From Trujillonella humicola (GTDB taxonomy: Bacteria; Actinomycetota; Actinomycetes; Mycobacteriales; Geodermatophilaceae), in assembly GCF_046233715.1 (NCBI RefSeq), contig NZ_JBJNRJ010000012.1, forward strand, positions 42,988 to 106,987: a stretch of 64,000 nt of DNA. Direction: 5' to 3'. This document shows, piece after piece, positions 60,436 through 64,000 of the stretch; positions within the stretch are counted from its first letter, which is position 1; each line of letters opens with the position of its first letter. Below the pieces are notes generated by a model. It ran no database searches. It saw only the letters and a list, made by a program, of their open reading frames with translations, and was not told where the DNA came from. The position numbers and the translations under genes are program-made.

Positions 60436-62420
60436 GACGCCGTCCCGACGCGGACGAGCGCGGGCAGCGGACGCAGGGCCCCCGGCGGCGCCGCCTGACC
60501 GGGAGCGGTCAGCCGGCCGTCGCGCAGGTCCAGCAGCGGGGCGCCCGGCAGCGGCGCGGTGACCACGACGGCGTCCTCCTCGGCGGCCACGAGCGTGGCC
60601 GGCTCGCGGGTCTGCAGCACCGGGCGCAGCGGGCCGGCTCCGGTCGCGACGGCGACCACAGCCGGGTGCTCGCCGCCGGCCAGGGAGTACCACCGGGCGC
60701 CGGTGCGCGGGTCGGTCGCCGCGCTGCCCAGCGCCGCGCCCGGGCTCGTGGCGACCGGCTCCCACGCCCCGTCGCGCAGCTCGTACAGGTCGGCGCCGGA
60801 GCCGTCGGTGGCGACGGCGGCCGGGACCGGCCCGGGCAGCAGCCGCGTGGCCACCCGTCCGGAGCGGGGCGGCCGCGCGCCGTCGACGGCGGGGCCGGCG
60901 GTGTCGCCGGTGAGCAGCAGGTCGCCGTGCCGCAGCCGGGCAGCGGCCCACGGCGGCCCGCCGGCGTCGGTCTCCAGCGCCAGCGCGCCGTCGGCGCTGA
61001 CGGTCAGGTGGTGCTGGGCCGGCCGGTCCCAGGCGTCGCGCCCGGGGACGGCGAACCAGAACCCCTCCCCGCGGGTGTCGGCCGGCGTCGGCTCGACCCA
61101 GCCGGGGAGCTCGGTCGGCGCCGAGGTCGGGTAGATGCCGCTCACCGGCAGGTCGGTCTTCTGCCAGGGGTTGCCCGTCGGGTCGCCGAGCCGGGCCAGC
61201 TCCAGCCGGTGCAGCGTGTAGCGGTGCACCGTCGCGCCCTGCGCCGCGGCCCGCCGTCCGGCGTCGTCGGGGGCGTCGGCCGGGCCGGCCGCCCGGGTGA
61301 CCAGGACGTGCACCGTGGCGGGGGAGGCGACGAGCTGCAGCGCGCCCTCCGGCGGGAACGTGGCGCGGTGCAGCAGCCGCAGCCCGTCGTCGAGGACCAG
61401 CAGCTCGCGGCCGACGAGGACCGCGGCGCCCGCGCGGTGGACGGCGCACTGCTGCGGGGCGCCGGTCAGGTCCAGGCCGGCGTCGGGCGCGGTCGCGCCC
61501 GGCGGGAACCGGCGCAGCTGCCAGCGGCCCTCCCAGTCGGCGCAGCAGGCCAGCACCCCGGCGTCGGTGGCGCCCGCGGTGTGCACCAGCGGGGCGAGCA
61601 CCCCGGGGTGCCGGGCCAGCTCGAGCACCGGCGTCGGCGCCGGCCGGTCGCCGGCCCCGGGGACGTCGAGCGGCGCCGGGGTCTGCGGCACGACCGGCGG
61701 CCGGGCGGTGACCACCAGCGGCGGCTCGGGATCGGCGGAGAGCTCGGGGGCCAGCTCGGCGACCGTCCCGGCGAAGACGCCGGTCAGCCGGCCGGCCGCC
61801 GTCACCGTCGTCCCCACCGGGAGCGGATCGGCGAGCACCTCCGGCGCCGCGCACACGTCCAGGGCCAGGCCGGCCGTCTCCACGGTGAGCACGGTGAACG
61901 TCCCGCCGGTGCGGCCCGACGTCCGCCGGGTTCCCGCGCGGACGACGCCGGTGACCTCGGCGACCGGCTGGTTCGCGGCGCAGGACAGGCCCGCCGGCCG
62001 GTCCGCGCCGCCGGCGGTCACCCGCTCGGCGGCCAGGGACAGCCGCAGCCGCACGGTGCGGCCCCGGCGGTAGGCGCCCGGCCCGGCGTGGGCGAGGTCG
62101 ACCAGCCCGGTGACCACCGGCACCGGCTCGGCCCCGGGGACCTCGGCCAGGAGCCGGGAGCGCCAGAAGTCGTCGCGGTCGGGCAGCAGGTCGGCGACCA
62201 CCACGGTGGTGACCGGCGCGGCCCAGAAGCCGGGGACGGCGGTGTCGGCGGCGCCCTCGGCCGAGGTCACCCCGAGCAGCGCGCCGCTGGGGTCGACGTC
62301 GAGGTGGAAGGTCACGCCCTCCGCGGTGGGCGCCAGGGCGAGGCGACCGCGGCGCACGGCGAGGACGTGCTGCGCCAGGTCGGCGTCGTCCCCACCGACG
62401 CTGGCGTACGGGGTCGGCAC
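60432..62420 (-). CDS. Large hypothetical protein, possible beta-propeller
   Basis: A 662-residue protein I do not recognise. It is beta-rich and poor in helix-forming stretches. The N-terminal 250 residues include an OB-like part (VRLRLSLAAERVTAGG, PVGTTVTAAGRLTGVFAGTVAEL), then repeated blade-like units such as AVLVGRELLVLDDGLRLLHRATFPPEGALQLV, HLTVSADGALALETDAGG and LYELRDGAWEPVATSPG, suggesting a beta-propeller of about 400 residues. No signal peptide. Scattered Cys (LSCAANQ, VLACCADWEG). GTG 62420 has AGGAG nine bases upstream. Operon with the DcrB-like gene. Confidence 0.65.
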
Positions 62421-62612
62421 GGCTGCTCCTGCTGTTCGGCGGGCGGTGGCCGCAGCATGCCACGGGGAGGCGGGCAGGCGGGCGCGGTCGGCGGGCGTCG
62501 CAACCCACGTCGTCGGGCCGCGCCTCCGGTGGTCCGGGGACCACTGGACCGGTCCGTTCCGGGAGGCGTCGGCCTCCTCGTCACGGTCGCCCGGGTGCGG
62601 TAGGAACGGCGC

Positions 62613-63026
62613 GTGCGGACGGCGGAGGCCCGGGAGCGCTTCGCCGCGTGTCCCGTGGCCCGCCTGGCCACCGTGCGCCCGGACGGCGCGCCGCACCTGG
62701 TGCCGGTGACCTTCGCCGTCGCGGGGGACCGGGTCTACAGCGCCGTCGACGCCAAGCCCAAGCGCTCGCCGCGGCTGCAGCGGCTGGCGAACCTGCGCGC
62801 CGAGCCGCGCTGCGCCCTCCTGGCCGACCACTACGCCGAGGACTGGGCGCGGCTGTGGTGGGTGCGCGCCGACGGGACGGCGGAGGTCGTCGACCCACCC
62901 GACCCGGCGCACCCCGGGCTGGCCGCCCTGGCCGCCCGCTACCCGCAGTACCGCGCGCAGCCGCCGTCCGGGCCGCTGCTCGTGGTCACCGTCGACCGCT
63001 GGAGCGGTTGGTCGAGCACGTCCTGA
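62613..63026 (+). CDS. PPOX-class F420-dependent oxidoreductase (TIGR03668 type)
   Basis: A 137-residue split-barrel flavin/deazaflavin protein: ERFAACPVARLATVRPDGAPHLVPVTFAVAGDRVYSAVDAKPKRSPRLQRLANLRAEPRCALLADHY is characteristic, with the KPKRS segment expected to bind the cofactor phosphate. Members use F420 or FMN to reduce or handle varied substrates. GTG 62613. Divergent from the large hypothetical gene; the 192-base gap shows no other gene. Fifteen bases separate it from the LLM oxidoreductase gene, which shares a likely F420 link. Confidence 0.9.
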   Translation: MRTAEARERFAACPVARLATVRPDGAPHLVPVTFAVAGDRVYSAVDAKPKRSPRLQRLANLRAEPRCALLADHYAEDWARLWWVRADGTAEVVDPPDPAHPGLAALAARYPQYRAQPPSGPLLVVTVDRWSGWSSTS

Positions 63027-63041
63027 CACGAGGAGGTCCGG

Positions 63042-63905
63042 GTGGAGATCGCGATCGGGATGCCCAACAGCATCCGGGGGACGACGGGCGGGTTGCTGCT
63101 GGACTGGGCGCGGCGGGCCGAGGCGGCCGGCTTCTCCAGCCTGGCGTCGATCGGCGCCGTGTCCTACCCCACCTACGAGGAGCTGACGGTGTTCGCCGCC
63201 GCCGGCGCGGTGACCGAGCGGATCCAGTTCGTGTCCGACGTGCTGATCGCGCCGGCCCGCAGCACCGCGGAGCTGGCCAAGCAGGCGGCCACGGTGCAGG
63301 AGCTGACCGGCGGGCGGCTGACCCTCGGCCTGGGGGTGGGGTGGCGGGACTCCGACTACGCGCTCACCGGCCGCGACTTCGCCGGCCGCGGCGCGCTGTT
63401 CGACGAGCAGCTGGCCGAGCTGCGTCGCGCCTGGGCCGGTGAGGCGCTGGTCGAGGGCACCCGCCCGCCGGTGCCGGAGACCGGGGCCGGTCCGGTGCCG
63501 ATGCTCATCGGCGGGAACACCGACGCGGCGGTCCGCCGCACGGTGGAGCACGGGATCGGCTGGACCGCCGGGGGGCTGCCGCCGGAGGCGACCGCGCCGT
63601 TCGTCGAGCGCGTCCGCGCGGCCTGGGCCGAGGCCGGCCGGGAGGGAGCCCCGCGCATCGTCGCGCTCAACTACTTCGCCCTCGGCGACACCGAGGAGCG
63701 CTCGCGGGACTACCTGCTCGACTACTACGCCGCGATGGGCGCCGAGACCGCGGAGTACATCGCCGGCAGTGCGCACCGCTCGCCCGAGGCGATCCGCGAC
63801 GTGATCGGCCGGTTCGCCGAGATCGGGGTGGACGAGCTGGTGCTCGACCCGACCGTCGCCGACCTCGGGCAGCTGGACCTGCTGGCGGAGGTCGCCCTCA
63901 CCTGA
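63042..63905 (+). CDS. LLM-class flavin/F420-dependent oxidoreductase
   Basis: A 287-residue luciferase-like monooxygenase-fold protein: EIAIGMPNSIRGTTGGLLLDWARRAEAAGFSSLASIGAVSYPTYEELTVFAAAGAVTERIQFVSDVLIAPARSTAELAKQAATVQELTGGRLTLGLGVGWRDSDY covers the barrel and the cofactor-phosphate site, and PVPMLIGGNTDAAVRRTVEHGIGW is a common LLM motif. GTG 63042 with AGGAGG ahead. Likely co-transcribed with the PPOX protein. Substrate unknown. The last 95 bases of the window after its stop show no feature. Confidence 0.92.
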   Translation: MEIAIGMPNSIRGTTGGLLLDWARRAEAAGFSSLASIGAVSYPTYEELTVFAAAGAVTERIQFVSDVLIAPARSTAELAKQAATVQELTGGRLTLGLGVGWRDSDYALTGRDFAGRGALFDEQLAELRRAWAGEALVEGTRPPVPETGAGPVPMLIGGNTDAAVRRTVEHGIGWTAGGLPPEATAPFVERVRAAWAEAGREGAPRIVALNYFALGDTEERSRDYLLDYYAAMGAETAEYIAGSAHRSPEAIRDVIGRFAEIGVDELVLDPTVADLGQLDLLAEVALT

Positions 63906-64000
63906 CTGTGAGGCTGGCCGGGTCGACTCATCGGTGATGGGCTGACAGCCGGCGGCAGTGGGCGTGACCCTTCGCCTGACTGGCTTCGTGCCTTCCAGCG

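Noticed and set aside
63906..64000. tRNA or att site at the right edge
   Set aside because: No cloverleaf or recognisable repeat could be drawn from these 95 bases.

Overview
This is a very GC-rich window in which nearly every base is coding. The gene content points to an actinobacterium: GTG and TTG starts with GTGA/ATGA overlaps, a proteasome activator of the Bpa/PafE type, GuaB1, F420-type oxidoreductases, class-E sortase substrates (LAxTG), c-di-GMP enzymes and a fadA2-fabG4-htdX-like cluster. The family Geodermatophilaceae (Blastococcus, Geodermatophilus, Modestobacter) is my best guess, but that is inference. I saw no rRNA, tRNA or CRISPR array.

Layout. 1-870: end of an MFS transporter. 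913-5348: two overlapping GGDEF genes on the minus strand; the second ends in a LarB-like domain. 5462-9422: pheA, an MMPL exporter, its divergent MarR regulator with a shared operator, and a GroES-like protein. 9530-11309: guaB1 and a zinc metallopeptidase. 11419-15323: a frameshifted polysaccharide deacetylase lipoprotein, serS and two HAD phosphatases. 15340-18636: a possible chemotaxis-gene relic, a slipin, a DUF1707 protein, Bpa and a class V aminotransferase. 18810-20091: a leader peptide, an ECF sigma factor and its zinc anti-sigma factor. 20089-24336: a transposon-like element with terminal inverted repeats and a target duplication, carrying a DDE-transposase-like gene, a DEDDh exonuclease gene and a passenger gene. 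24334-31570: quinone oxidoreductase, acyl-CoA ligase, thioesterase, folP2-like, MaoC, serine hydrolase and HU. 31805-36760: an aldo/keto reductase lacking part of its cofactor site, a G/C homopolymer tract, an EAL protein and a GAF/PAS/SpoIIE phosphatase. 36826-40271: an enoyl-reductase-like protein, a TRIC channel and a berberine-bridge-type oxidase. 40335-48250: a TetR-controlled lipid cluster (acyl-CoA oxidase, thiolase, FabG4-like, MaoC, acyl-CoA dehydrogenase). 48519-53935: three tandem LAxTG surface proteins, two of which share almost identical 3' halves. 54163-59726: a complete Opp/Dpp-type ABC transporter whose binding-protein gene is frameshifted. 59743-62420: an unrecognised pair of overlapping genes, one DcrB-like. 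62613-63905: an F420/PPOX protein and an LLM oxidoreductase.

Three themes recur. Several genes make, break or respond to signals (two GGDEF, one EAL, GAF/PAS/SpoIIE, ECF/anti-sigma). Many gene ends, especially convergent ones, carry long and often perfect hairpins with no T-tract, and one hairpin family occurs twice. A second palindrome family built on CCGCCGGAnTG occurs once in a terminator and twice inside open reading frames. The most novel candidates are the GGDEF-LarB fusion, the transposase-plus-exonuclease element and the in-frame palindromes. Two frameshifts, one internal in-frame deletion and one homopolymer tract may be real lesions or assembly errors.
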